This document shows, piece by piece, positions 27,493-35,233 of a DNA stretch of 64,000 nt. The notes below the pieces were generated by a model, which saw only the letters and a list, made by a program, of their open reading frames with translations, ran no database searches and was not told where the DNA came from. The first letter of the stretch is position 1. Each line of letters starts with the position of its first letter. The stretch covers positions 1 to 64,000 of the forward strand of contig NZ_FOOW01000009.1 of NCBI RefSeq assembly GCF_900113305.1, given 5' to 3'. The position numbers and the translations under genes are program-made. Source of the stretch: Prevotella sp. KH2C16 (lineage in GTDB: Bacteria > Bacteroidota > Bacteroidia > Bacteroidales > Bacteroidaceae).

Positions 27493-27597
27493 TTACAAGC
27501 GGCGTGTAATCGTGTTACAAACGGCGTGTAATCGTATTACAAGCGGTGTGTAATCGGGTTACACGCCGCTTGTAACATCACCGGCAACGGCCTCCTG
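27493..27597. repeat. 22-bp-phase array III (four family-2 units plus one family-3-like unit)
   Basis: Units start at 27493, 27515, 27537 and 27559, exactly 22 bp apart: TTACAAGCGGCGTGTAA, then two variants with one substitution each, then the perfect reverse complement of the first. Spacers are TCGTG, TCGTA and TCGGG. In the same register 27581-27597 matches the family-3 unit at 11 of 17 positions (CAACGGCC core). At 27471 a single GCGGC core is also in phase. The array lies between the convergent lipoprotein and queF genes, downstream of a separate terminator. Confidence 0.82.
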
Positions 27598-27626
27598 TCA
27601 TGACGGCAACTCCCCGGAACCCGGCA

Positions 27627-28088
27627 TTATGCCGGCTGATGGGTTGCGAATCGCTGTTCGGCCAGCCGTTCATACTTCGTGCCTTTCCGCCCGTAGTTGG
27701 CATAGGGATAGATGCTGATGCCCCCGCGAGGCGTGAACAGGCCCGTTACCTCGATATATTTTGGATCCATGAGCCGGATCAAATCATGCATGATGATGTT
27801 CACACAGTCCTCATGGAAGTCGCCGTGGTTGCGGAAACTGAAGAGGTAGAGCTTCAGGCTCTTGCTCTCCACCATGCGCTCGCCGGGGATATACATAATG
27901 CGAATCTCGGCAAAGTCGGGCTGCCCCGTGATCGGACAGAGGGAAGTGAACTCGGGGCAATTAAACTGCACCCAGTAGTCTTGCTCCGGATGCTTGTTCT
28001 GGAAGCTCTCGAGCACCTCGGGAGCATAGTCCATACTGTACTTCGTCCTCGACCCTAACTGCCTCAGGCCTTCATCTTTTCGTTCCAT
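27627..28088 (-). CDS. queF: NADPH-dependent 7-cyano-7-deazaguanine reductase
   Basis: 153 aa, the short single-domain QueF type. It reduces preQ0 to preQ1 in queuosine synthesis. Catalytic Cys51 in CPITGQPD with Asp58, and the specificity motif [20 protein letters not shown] (about 74-93) are all present. It begins 2 bp after the end of yhhQ, so both are on one riboswitch-controlled transcript. Confidence 0.97.
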   Translation of the reverse strand: MERKDEGLRQLGSRTKYSMDYAPEVLESFQNKHPEQDYWVQFNCPEFTSLCPITGQPDFAEIRIMYIPGERMVESKSLKLYLFSFRNHGDFHEDCVNIIMHDLIRLMDPKYIEVTGLFTPRGGISIYPYANYGRKGTKYERLAEQRFATHQPA

Positions 28089-28090
28089 GC

Positions 28091-28780
28091 CTATAAATTG
28101 AAAATCCGCAATACATTATAGCTGATGCCCTCGTCATAGGCATCCTCACCCTCATGATGCTTCAAGGCTTTTACTATGCGGATGGTAAAAGGCAACACCA
28201 CAATCTCATAGGCCGTCTTGAGAATCACCTGCCAGAACATCAGCACGGGCAGTTCCTCGGCCGGAACCACGCCCGACAAGGCCAGAGGGAAGAAAATAAT
28301 GGAGTCCAGTCCCTCGCCGGCCACCGTGGAAAGGATGGCACGCAGCGAGAAGTTCCTGCCTTTCGAGGCTATCTTCATCTTACTCATCACGAAGGCATTA
28401 GCAAACGAACCTGCGAGGAACGCTATGAAAGAGGCCGCCGCAATGCGGGGAGCCAGTCCGAAAATGGCATGAAATCCGGCATCGTTGGTCCAATACGAGG
28501 CTCCAGGAATCCAATCGCACAACGCGCCCAGGGACACGAAGAAGAAGTTCATGGCAAACCCCGTCCATATCAGCAACCGTGCCTTGCGGTATCCCCATAC
28601 CTCGCACACACAGTCGTTGATGATGTAACTCACCGGAAAGACTATCAAGCCGCCCGTAAGACTGATACTACCTACTGCAATCTGCTTTGTCTCCAATACA
28701 TTTGCCGCTATCAGGCAAACGCAGAAGAGTATGCTGAAAAGCATAAACAGCACACTCACGCTCTGTTTTTTATTTTCCAT
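28091..28780 (-). CDS. yhhQ: Queuosine precursor transporter (YhhQ/DUF165 family)
   Basis: 229 aa with about six membrane helices. The segment [20 protein letters not shown] followed by [18 protein letters not shown] is the YhhQ family signature (energy-coupling-factor S-component-like fold). E. coli YhhQ imports preQ0 and preQ1. The gene overlaps no other, is first in the operon with queF and sits immediately behind a preQ1-I riboswitch, which supports the assignment strongly. Confidence 0.95.
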   Translation of the reverse strand: MENKKQSVSVLFMLFSILFCVCLIAANVLETKQIAVGSISLTGGLIVFPVSYIINDCVCEVWGYRKARLLIWTGFAMNFFFVSLGALCDWIPGASYWTNDAGFHAIFGLAPRIAAASFIAFLAGSFANAFVMSKMKIASKGRNFSLRAILSTVAGEGLDSIIFFPLALSGVVPAEELPVLMFWQVILKTAYEIVVLPFTIRIVKALKHHEGEDAYDEGISYNVLRIFNL

Positions 28781-28817
28781 ATCCTTGTTTTGTTAGAGGG
28801 GGTTACCAAGCACCCCT
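28781..28817 (-). promoter_or_regulatory. PreQ1-I riboswitch (translational type)
   Basis: The leader RNA (minus strand) forms the compact preQ1-I pseudoknot. P1 pairs AGGGG (28817-28813) with CCCCU (28801-28797). The loop contains CUUG (28810-28807), which pairs with CAAG (28787-28784) as P2. The linker between them is CUAACAAAA. The loop ends in GUAAC, whose C at 28802 corresponds to the cytosine that pairs with preQ1 in known structures; this end and the tail UAACAAAACAAGG match the Thermoanaerobacter tengcongensis aptamer. P2 includes the purine run AAGG just before the AUG, so ligand binding should block initiation. Confidence 0.9.
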
Positions 28818-28834
28818 ATTATCCAAAATTTTTG

Positions 28835-28842
28835 CAAAGATA
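28835..28842 (-). promoter_or_regulatory. Promoter -7 box for yhhQ-queF
   Basis: TATCTTTG on the minus strand. Transcription would start roughly 10-15 nt before P1 of the riboswitch, so the leader is almost only the aptamer. Confidence 0.65.
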
Positions 28843-28885
28843 AGCAAAATAATCGATATTCATGCTTCCTTTCAAATAAAAACAT

Positions 28886-28893
28886 TAATTTTG
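28886..28893 (+). promoter_or_regulatory. Promoter -7 box for the TlpA-like gene
   Basis: TAATTTTG, 33 bp before the ATG at 28927, divergent from the yhhQ promoter. Confidence 0.5.
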
Positions 28894-28926
28894 TCGGGAA
28901 AACCATCATTAAGAAGAATTGAAAAA

Positions 28927-30009
28927 ATGAAAAGACTACTTTCAACCGTACTGCTTGCCATCGTATTGCTGACGGCACAGGCACAGGAGGTAAACTATAC
29001 CATCTCAGGTATAGTGCCAGACACAGTAACCAAAGTAACGGTTTATCAAAACGGAAACTTCCGCAGTGGAAACGATCAGGAGGCCAAGGATGGGAAGTTC
29101 CAGCTAATGGGAACCGCGCCGATTAACACCTTCTTCACCATTGTGGCAGGAAAAGAAGACATGACCGTGATGACCGACCACATGCCAGTCAGCATCAACT
29201 TAAAAGAGCATGTGCTGACAGGATCTGACGAAAACATACAATTCAACGACTTGCAGAAAGCCCTCCGCAAGACAGAAGAGAAAATACAGGCTCTCGTAAA
29301 AGAATGGGAAGAAGTGTCAAAAGACCCGTCTGAGACAGGCCAGGCCCGCCAGAAAGCCATCATAGAAGAAGCTGAGACCCTCTCAAGGAGCCAGGTAGAG
29401 CAGGTGCTGACCTATGGCAAGGCTCACAAGGCCGACGCAACTCCGGCCTTCTACTTTGGCCTCTACGGAAACAACTTCAACTTCGAGCAACTGGATGAAA
29501 TGCTTGATAGCAAGGCTGCCTATTATTCCCATCCCATCGTGAAGAACCTCATCGCCATGCGCGATGCCATGGCCAAGCGCCGCAGCGGTCTTCAGTTCAC
29601 CGACCTCACCATGCAGAACATGGACGGGAAAACCGTCAAGCTAAGCCAGTGGGTCGGCAAGGGGCACTATGCCCTCGTGGATTTCTGGGCCTCGTGGTGC
29701 GGTCCCTGCCGACAGGAAATGCCCAATGTGGTGGCTGCCTACAACAAATACCACAAGAGCAAGGGCTTTGAAGTAATAGGGGTTTCCTTCGATAGCAAGG
29801 CCGACAGTTGGAAAAAAGCTGTCGAGGAGCTTGGCATGGAGTGGCCGCAGATGAGCGACCTCAAGGGCTGGGGATGCGCTGCCCACGAAGTTTACGGAGT
29901 GAATGCTATCCCCGCGAATATCCTCGTAGACCCCAACGGCAAGATTATCGCCAGCGACTTGCGTGGCGAAGGCCTTCTGTCCAAGCTGAAAGAGCTTTAC
30001 GGAGAATAG
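28927..30009 (+). CDS. DUF4369 plus TlpA-like thioredoxin-domain protein
   Basis: 360 aa from ATG 28927, chosen because it begins the signal peptide (MKRLLSTVLLAIVLLTAQAQ); the longer frame from 28891 adds non-signal residues. An N-terminal DUF4369 beta domain (about 22-120), a helical middle (about 120-220) and a thioredoxin/AhpC-TSA domain with active site WCGPC (C258, C261) follow. It should act as a periplasmic thiol-disulfide oxidoreductase, typically a reductase in this family. It ends at a strong terminator. Confidence 0.9.
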   Translation: MKRLLSTVLLAIVLLTAQAQEVNYTISGIVPDTVTKVTVYQNGNFRSGNDQEAKDGKFQLMGTAPINTFFTIVAGKEDMTVMTDHMPVSINLKEHVLTGSDENIQFNDLQKALRKTEEKIQALVKEWEEVSKDPSETGQARQKAIIEEAETLSRSQVEQVLTYGKAHKADATPAFYFGLYGNNFNFEQLDEMLDSKAAYYSHPIVKNLIAMRDAMAKRRSGLQFTDLTMQNMDGKTVKLSQWVGKGHYALVDFWASWCGPCRQEMPNVVAAYNKYHKSKGFEVIGVSFDSKADSWKKAVEELGMEWPQMSDLKGWGCAAHEVYGVNAIPANILVDPNGKIIASDLRGEGLLSKLKELYGE

Positions 30010-30039
30010 AAGACTTCTCGCAAGAAGAAATCACATATC

Positions 30040-30074
30040 AAGGCGCATCCGGCATTGCCGGGTGCGCCTTTTTG
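30040..30074 (+). terminator. Rho-independent terminator after the TlpA-like gene
   Basis: 13-bp stem: AAGGCGCATCCGG (30040-30052) with CCGGGTGCGCCTT (30058-30070; one G-T pair), then a T run. Confidence 0.9.
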
Positions 30075-30134
30075 TCTGCGGCAGATAAGGCGGCCGCCTA
30101 TAGGAAGAAAATTGGCAGAAGCAGGGAGGAGGAA

Positions 30135-30752
30135 TCACTTCACCATATCGTTCAAGTCGACATAGCCATGGGTAACGGCAAATATCGTGAGAGCACTCAC
30201 GCTCTTCACACCCAGCTTCTCCTGGATGTTCTTACGGTGGGAAATTACCGTGGTGAGACCGATGCAAAGCTCCTCGGCAATCTCCTTGTTGGTCTTGCCT
30301 TTCACCAGACAGGCCAGCACTTCTATCTCCCGGTCGCTCAAACGCTTCTTCCGCATACCGTGTGGATGCGGGAAATGGGCACCGTGCGCATGGGCACTCT
30401 GCTCCAGCTGGAGCAGCTGCTGGACGAAAACCTTCTCGTTGACGGCCGTACAGAGGCAATGGAAATCAGACAGCTGGGCATTGGGTTCCGTGGAAGTGGT
30501 GAGCACAATCGTCTTCCGCCGGTTGTCGAGGAAGAAAGCCCGGTTATTCAAAACGATGCTCATGCTCACGAAGTAATGCATGAAAGTCTCCGGATGATTG
30601 CTCTCCAACTCGATAAAGGAGCCGAAAGTAACAACCTCCATCATCGGCAGCACATTCTGCAACAGCGACTTCATGCCGATAGCGGCAAGCACATCCGGAT
30701 GCACTACAGCCAGACGCGGACACATCTGCATGTCAGGTTTTCTCATTTCCAT
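30135..30752 (-). CDS. LuxR-type response-regulator-like transcription factor with His-rich linker
   Basis: 205 aa. The C-terminal LuxR/GerE helix-turn-helix is clear (about 137-197; LSDREIEVLACLVKGKTNKE, then GLTTVISHRKNIQEKLGV). The N-terminal 110 residues resemble a receiver fold (RLAVVHPDVLAAIGMKSLL) but no convincing acidic pocket and phospho-Asp are seen, so it may be a degenerate receiver. A linker at 119-132 holds five His (121, 123, 126, 129, 131), a possible metal-binding stretch. It lies 94 bp downstream of a Fur-family regulator on the same strand with its own promoter. A second in-frame ATG at 30746 is possible. Confidence 0.85.
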   Translation of the reverse strand: MEMRKPDMQMCPRLAVVHPDVLAAIGMKSLLQNVLPMMEVVTFGSFIELESNHPETFMHYFVSMSIVLNNRAFFLDNRRKTIVLTTSTEPNAQLSDFHCLCTAVNEKVFVQQLLQLEQSAHAHGAHFPHPHGMRKKRLSDREIEVLACLVKGKTNKEIAEELCIGLTTVISHRKNIQEKLGVKSVSALTIFAVTHGYVDLNDMVK

Positions 30753-30757
30753 TGGTG

Positions 30758-30765
30758 CAAAGATA
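30758..30765 (-). promoter_or_regulatory. Promoter -7 box for the LuxR-type gene
   Basis: TATCTTTG on the minus strand, only 5 bp before the ATG at 30752. The message would be leaderless or nearly so. Confidence 0.55.
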
Positions 30766-30846
30766 GAAAATAATCACGAGAAAAAGAAAGGTTTCCGGGA
30801 AAATCAACTCCAGGCTCTCTTCGCCCGAAGGAGTCTGCACAATGCC

Positions 30847-31284
30847 TTATTGTCTCCGTAATGCCTTTTTACGGGCGCAGTCATCGCAAAGCCCCTTCAG
30901 CACATAGTTCACGCTCTTGCGCACGAACCCCGCCGGAACGGACACCTCGGGGATGGGCGTATCCCAGAGGCAGAAGGTCTTATGGCAACTTTCACAATAG
31001 AAATGCACATGCATGTCCTCATCGTCATCCTCGGCATGACTCATGCAAAGCTCGTATTTCACACAGCCCCCGCCGTCCTCGATGTCATGCACGAGACGGT
31101 GCTTGCGGAAAAGTGCCAGGGTGCGGGATATATTCGACTTGTCGATAGACAATATCGAATACTCCAATTCCTTCAGCGAGAGCGGCGTCTTACCTGCCGC
31201 AAGGGCACTTGCGATGACGATACGGTTGGCCGTAGGCTTGATGCCGTGCTCCTCGAGAAGGTCTATGATGTGTTTGTCTTCCAT
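30847..31284 (-). CDS. Fur-family metalloregulator
   Basis: 145 aa. Winged-helix N-terminus (GIKPTANRIVIASAL ... LSIDKSNISRTLALFRKHRL) and a Fur dimerisation domain. The structural zinc site is complete: C97 and C100 (CESC), C133 and C136 (CDDC). The sensing loop HAEDDDEDMHVHFYC is unusually acidic and His-rich (H83, H92, H94). Fur, Zur and PerR cannot be separated from sequence alone. It begins 5 bp after the esterase stop and is probably co-transcribed with it. Confidence 0.9.
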   Translation of the reverse strand: MEDKHIIDLLEEHGIKPTANRIVIASALAAGKTPLSLKELEYSILSIDKSNISRTLALFRKHRLVHDIEDGGGCVKYELCMSHAEDDDEDMHVHFYCESCHKTFCLWDTPIPEVSVPAGFVRKSVNYVLKGLCDDCARKKALRRQ

Positions 31285-31289
31285 GGCAA

Positions 31290-32117
31290 CTACTTAATTC
31301 CGTTCCTTTCGAAATACTTTTTGAAGAACAGCAGTTGGTAATCCAGAGAGTTTTCCCAATAGGCAGAGTTGTGCTCACCTGGACGAGTGGTAAAGTCGTG
31401 GCTTATCTTACGCCCCAGCAGACGCTCGTGGAGCGACTTATTCACCTCCAGGAAGAAGTCGCCCTCACCGCAGTCGATGATGATAGAGAGGTCTCCATCC
31501 TCTATTCTGTCGATCTGATTGACGACGGTGTTCGCGTCCCAGTTCTTCTTGTGCGAAGCATACTCTCCCAAATCATAAGGCAGTTCCCAGTTCCGGGGAA
31601 ACGGACGGATGTCTACCCCGCCGCTCATGCTGCCGCATGCACCGTAGACCTCCTTATGTCGGAAGGCCAGATAGAGGGCTCCGTGTCCTCCCATGCTCAG
31701 CCCTGTAATGGCACGGCCCTTCTTCTCCGGAATGGTGTTATAGGCAGAATCGATGTAGCTTACCAGTTCAGAGCTCATGAAAGTCTCGTATTTATAGTTC
31801 TTGCGGACGGGGCTGTCGAAATACCAGGAGTTCAAGGCATCGGGCGTAACGAAGATAAAGCCCAGCCTGTCGGCAATCTCCGGGAGCGTCGGCTTCACCT
31901 TCTCAAGGTAATACTTGCAGTTAGCCGAAGCCCCATGAAGCAGGTAGACAACCGGATAATGCACATTCCGTGCCTTGCGCGACGGCGTAGGTGTAACCAC
32001 AATGGCCTTTATATCCTTGTTCATAACATCGCTATGCACCAGTACGGTATCCACTTTGCCGGCAAAAGAAGAGACAGACAATGCGATGGACAGTACCAAA
32101 AGAAGTGATTTTTTCAT
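31290..32117 (-). CDS. Secreted esterase-D/feruloyl-esterase-like alpha/beta hydrolase
   Basis: 275 aa with a signal peptide (about 1-19). PVVYLLHGASANCKYY forms the oxyanion region, GLSMGGHGALYLA carries the nucleophile S141, and IIDCGEGDFF and PGEHNSAYW likely carry the catalytic Asp and His. This is the CE1/FrmB-like (S-formylglutathione hydrolase) group, whose secreted Bacteroidota members often act on acyl groups of polysaccharides. Substrate unknown. First gene of a unit with the Fur-family regulator. Confidence 0.88.
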   Translation of the reverse strand: MKKSLLLVLSIALSVSSFAGKVDTVLVHSDVMNKDIKAIVVTPTPSRKARNVHYPVVYLLHGASANCKYYLEKVKPTLPEIADRLGFIFVTPDALNSWYFDSPVRKNYKYETFMSSELVSYIDSAYNTIPEKKGRAITGLSMGGHGALYLAFRHKEVYGACGSMSGGVDIRPFPRNWELPYDLGEYASHKKNWDANTVVNQIDRIEDGDLSIIIDCGEGDFFLEVNKSLHERLLGRKISHDFTTRPGEHNSAYWENSLDYQLLFFKKYFERNGIK

Positions 32118-32148
32118 GTGTATCTATGTAAAATAAGTTTCTATTATA

Positions 32149-32156
32149 CAAAAGTA
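32149..32156 (-). promoter_or_regulatory. Promoter -7 box for the esterase-fur unit
   Basis: TACTTTTG on the minus strand, with a TTG 18 bp further upstream (plus-strand CAA at 32175-32177). Confidence 0.6.
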
Positions 32157-32217
32157 CGATTATTTTCCCAGATACAAAAACTTTGCCCCTTTTTTCCTCT
32201 TATTCTAAAAAAATCAT

Positions 32218-32225
32218 TACCTTTG
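32218..32225 (+). promoter_or_regulatory. rhaD promoter -7 box
   Basis: TACCTTTG, 67 bp before the rhaD ATG. Confidence 0.6.
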
Positions 32226-32292
32226 TAGCAGCGTATCCGCCATATAATAATATGTGGCGGCGCACAAGATCAAATATCTAAATATTCGATAC

Positions 32293-33102
32293 ATGAAAAG
32301 TATTCTTGAAGGACGCCCAGCTTTAGAAAAGGAAGTGGGCCAGATTGCCGAAGTAGCCGGCTACCTGTGGCAGAACGGGTGGGCTGAACGCAACGGAGGA
32401 AACATTACCGTGAACATCACAGAGCTTATCGACGACGAAACCCGGTCTCTACCGGCCATCTCAGAGGTAAAGGCCATCGGCGAGATACTGCCTCACCTGA
32501 AGGGCAAATACTTCTATTGCAAGGGCACGGGGAAGCGCATGCGCGACCTCGCCCGCCGCCCGATGGAGAACGGTTCGGTGATACGAATCCTCGACGACTG
32601 TGCCAGCTATGTCATCATTGCCGACAATCCCGTGCAGCCCACATCGGAATTACCCTCCCATCTCGCCGTGCACAACCGCCTCATAGAGAAGGGAAGCAAC
32701 TATAAGGCCACCGTTCACACCCATCCGATAGAACTGATTGCCATGAGCCACAACAAGGCCTTCATGGGCAAGGATGTGCTGACCAAGATTCTATGGAGCA
32801 TGATTCCCGAGACCATAGCCTTCTGTCCCTTAGGGCTCGGCATAGCACCTTACGCCCTTCCGGGTTCCGTGGAACTTGCCAAAGCCACGCTGAAGGAACT
32901 TGAAGAGTATGATGTGGTACTCTGGGAGAAGCACGGAGTCTTTGCAAAAGGCCTTGATGTGATGGATGCCTTCGATCAGATCGATGTGCTCTCAAAGAGT
33001 GCAAAGATCTATCTCGACGCCAAGTGCATGGGCTTTGAACCGGACGGAATGACCGAGGAACAGATGAAAGAACTCTCGGAAGTATTCCATCTTCCCAAAT
33101 AA
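32293..33102 (+). CDS. rhaD: Rhamnulose-1-phosphate aldolase
   Basis: 269 aa from ATG 32293. Class II aldolase of the AraD/FucA fold that splits L-rhamnulose-1-phosphate into DHAP and L-lactaldehyde. Zinc ligands H142 and H144 (VHTHPIE) with catalytic E119 (TSELPSH) and a later His in WEKHGVF fit the E. coli RhaD pattern. NGGNITVN near the N-terminus binds the phosphate. It converges on the rhaA-linked genes and has its own promoter. The frame from 32254 begins before a plausible start and was shortened. Confidence 0.95.
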   Translation: MKSILEGRPALEKEVGQIAEVAGYLWQNGWAERNGGNITVNITELIDDETRSLPAISEVKAIGEILPHLKGKYFYCKGTGKRMRDLARRPMENGSVIRILDDCASYVIIADNPVQPTSELPSHLAVHNRLIEKGSNYKATVHTHPIELIAMSHNKAFMGKDVLTKILWSMIPETIAFCPLGLGIAPYALPGSVELAKATLKELEEYDVVLWEKHGVFAKGLDVMDAFDQIDVLSKSAKIYLDAKCMGFEPDGMTEEQMKELSEVFHLPK

Positions 33103-33233
33103 GCATACAGAAAAGGAAAAGCAACGGAAACTACAGAGACGGTTCGGAAGAAGACCGAGAAACAGCTTGAGCATCAAGAAAGGGCAAGAGGCCAAGCTCC
33201 TTTCCTCTTTATATAGAATAAGTATCAAGAAAG

Positions 33234-33273
33234 AAGACCTCCACTGAAGATAATTTTCAATGGAGGCCTTTCT
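33234..33273. terminator. Hairpin terminator between rhaD and the 220-aa membrane protein
   Basis: Arms at 33234-33248 and 33256-33270 pair at 13 of 15 positions (core CCTCCA/TGGAGG), followed by T-rich sequence on the plus strand. It could serve both convergent units. Confidence 0.7.
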
Positions 33274-33281
33274 CTTTCCTT

Positions 33282-33944
33282 TTATGATTTGGAATTATAA
33301 TAGTTCACTTTCCCCGCCCTCACAGACAGCAGGACATAGAGAAACATCAGCATCGAGATCACCGACAGCATATCCCCGTCCATAACAGAGAGCGTGAGAA
33401 AGAGCAATGCCAGCAGTATCAAGGCATGCAGGACTACCTTCCAAGCCACAAGGGCCGCGGTGTTCCTAATCGTCTTCTGAAACATCAGCCCCGGCAGCCG
33501 GGTATTCATCTTCAAGGTTGAGGCAATCAGGAAGATGTTCATTGGAATCAGGAAAAGGAGTATTCCGGACGATTGTCCGAGAATGGGAATCCCTATCGAG
33601 TCGGCAGCCGGCGGATAATCGCCCCGCATCCCCCTGTAGGAATAATACAGGAAGGTGCCAACAAGGAACACTATATCTGCCAGATTGGCCATGATAAACA
33701 CGGTCAGCACGCTGCCCGCCTCTATCTCCCCCAACCGCTTCCACTTCTTATATTTGAATACGATAAGGCTCAAGAGTAGTCCGATAGCCAAGGCACACAC
33801 GCCCATGCCGACATCTTCCACCCGACTGTGAAGCCCATAAGTGGAGCCGTCCGCATTCTGACTGAAGGGAATAGAGTGTGCCCAGATAAGCACAGCCACG
33901 CCCACAGCCAGCAATAGGACGGTCAAAACCTTAAGGAACTTCAT
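33282..33944 (-). CDS. Multi-pass membrane protein of unknown function in the rha locus
   Basis: 220 aa with about six hydrophobic segments (near 5-22, 50-65, 78-105, 122-145, 163-185, 190-207). It does not resemble the rhamnose permease RhaT. It begins 27 bp after the rhaA stop on the same strand, so it may be co-expressed with rhaB-rhaA, but a link to rhamnose is not shown by its sequence. Confidence 0.7.
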   Translation of the reverse strand: MKFLKVLTVLLLAVGVAVLIWAHSIPFSQNADGSTYGLHSRVEDVGMGVCALAIGLLLSLIVFKYKKWKRLGEIEAGSVLTVFIMANLADIVFLVGTFLYYSYRGMRGDYPPAADSIGIPILGQSSGILLFLIPMNIFLIASTLKMNTRLPGLMFQKTIRNTAALVAWKVVLHALILLALLFLTLSVMDGDMLSVISMLMFLYVLLSVRAGKVNYYNSKS

Positions 33945-33971
33945 GCTTGCAATCCGAATTCCCAGTCTTTT

Positions 33972-35225
33972 TTATCCGCGCTTTGACAGCACCTCCTTCT
34001 CATACTGGTCAACCTCGGCAATATAGGCCTCACCTACGGGGGCTCCGTTCTTCAGGTTGTAGTAGTCGAAGACGGCACCGAACGGCAGGGTCTTCAGCTC
34101 CTCGAGGAGAGCCAGGCGCTCAAACCAGCAGCCCCCATCCTCATATTTGCACAGGGTGTTGAGCGGTTCCAGCAATGCCTGCAACAAGCTCTTCTGGGCA
34201 GCACGAACCCCGATGATATAAGCCCCGATACGGTTGATGGACGCATCGAAATAGTCGAGACCGATGTGGGCACGGTCGAGAGCACCTGCACGCACGAGCT
34301 CCGAGAAGAGGTCGCGGGTCTTGTCGTCGAACAGGGTAACATGGTCAGAGTCCCAATGCATCGGGCGGCTCACATGCAGCATCAGCTCCGGCACATAGAG
34401 GAGCAGGCTTGAAACCATGTCGGCCACATTCTCCGTCGGCTCATAGTGCCCCGTATCAAGGGTATAGATGACATTGTTCTTCGAGCAATAGCCTGCGTAG
34501 AAGTCATGCGAACCCACGGTGTAAGCCTCCATGCCGATGCCGAAGAGCTTGGCTTCCAAACAGGTCTTCATGTCTGGAAGCTGCTCGGCCAGAATCTCGT
34601 CGAGGCTCTCCTTCAGAATCTGGCGATAGCGATAGCGCTCCACGGTGTAGTCCTTCAGACCGTCGTGCACCCATATATTCATGATACAAGGGTCTCCCTG
34701 ATACTTGCCCATGGCGTCGGCGATGCGACGGCAACGCTTCGTATGCTCAATCCAGAAGTCCCTGACGGCCTTGTCGGGGTTGGCAAGCGAGAGATAGCCG
34801 CTCTTCGGATGAGAGAAAGAAGTTGAGTTGAAGTCGAGCTTGAAGCCATGCTCCTTGGCCCATTGCATCCATCCCTCGAAATGCTTGGGCTCCACTTCGT
34901 CGCGGTCTACGAACTTTCCGCCGAAGTCGCCATAGGTCTCGTGCAGGTTGACACGGAATGTCCCGGCAAGCAGCCCCTGCACTTTCTCGAGATCCTGGCG
35001 CACCTCTTCCAAGTTGCGAGCCCGCCCGGGATAGTTGCCCGTCGTCTGAATGCCGCCGCTGAGGGCTTCGTTGCGCTCAAAGCCCACTACATCGTCGGCC
35101 TGCCAGCAATGCAGGGATATCGGGGTCTTGCCCAGAGTCTCTATAGCCTTGTCGGTATCTATTCCCAGTTCTGCGTAGCGCTCCTTGGCTACGGCATAGT
35201 TTTTCTCAATCTGTTCTGTTGTCAT
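33972..35225 (-). CDS. rhaA: L-rhamnose isomerase
   Basis: 417 aa, the full size of the family. It converts L-rhamnose to L-rhamnulose in the cytoplasm with Mn2+. Diagnostic segments: SLHCWQADDVVGFE, SGGIQTTGNYPG, FDFNSTSFSHPKSG-like (KLDFNSTSFSHP), CIMNIWVHDGLKD, TLDTGHYEPTENVADM and HVSRPMHWDSDHV. It starts 8 bp after the rhaB stop. Confidence 0.98.
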   Translation of the reverse strand: MTTEQIEKNYAVAKERYAELGIDTDKAIETLGKTPISLHCWQADDVVGFERNEALSGGIQTTGNYPGRARNLEEVRQDLEKVQGLLAGTFRVNLHETYGDFGGKFVDRDEVEPKHFEGWMQWAKEHGFKLDFNSTSFSHPKSGYLSLANPDKAVRDFWIEHTKRCRRIADAMGKYQGDPCIMNIWVHDGLKDYTVERYRYRQILKESLDEILAEQLPDMKTCLEAKLFGIGMEAYTVGSHDFYAGYCSKNNVIYTLDTGHYEPTENVADMVSSLLLYVPELMLHVSRPMHWDSDHVTLFDDKTRDLFSELVRAGALDRAHIGLDYFDASINRIGAYIIGVRAAQKSLLQALLEPLNTLCKYEDGGCWFERLALLEELKTLPFGAVFDYYNLKNGAPVGEAYIAEVDQYEKEVLSKRG

Positions 35226-35233
35226 GATTTTAA

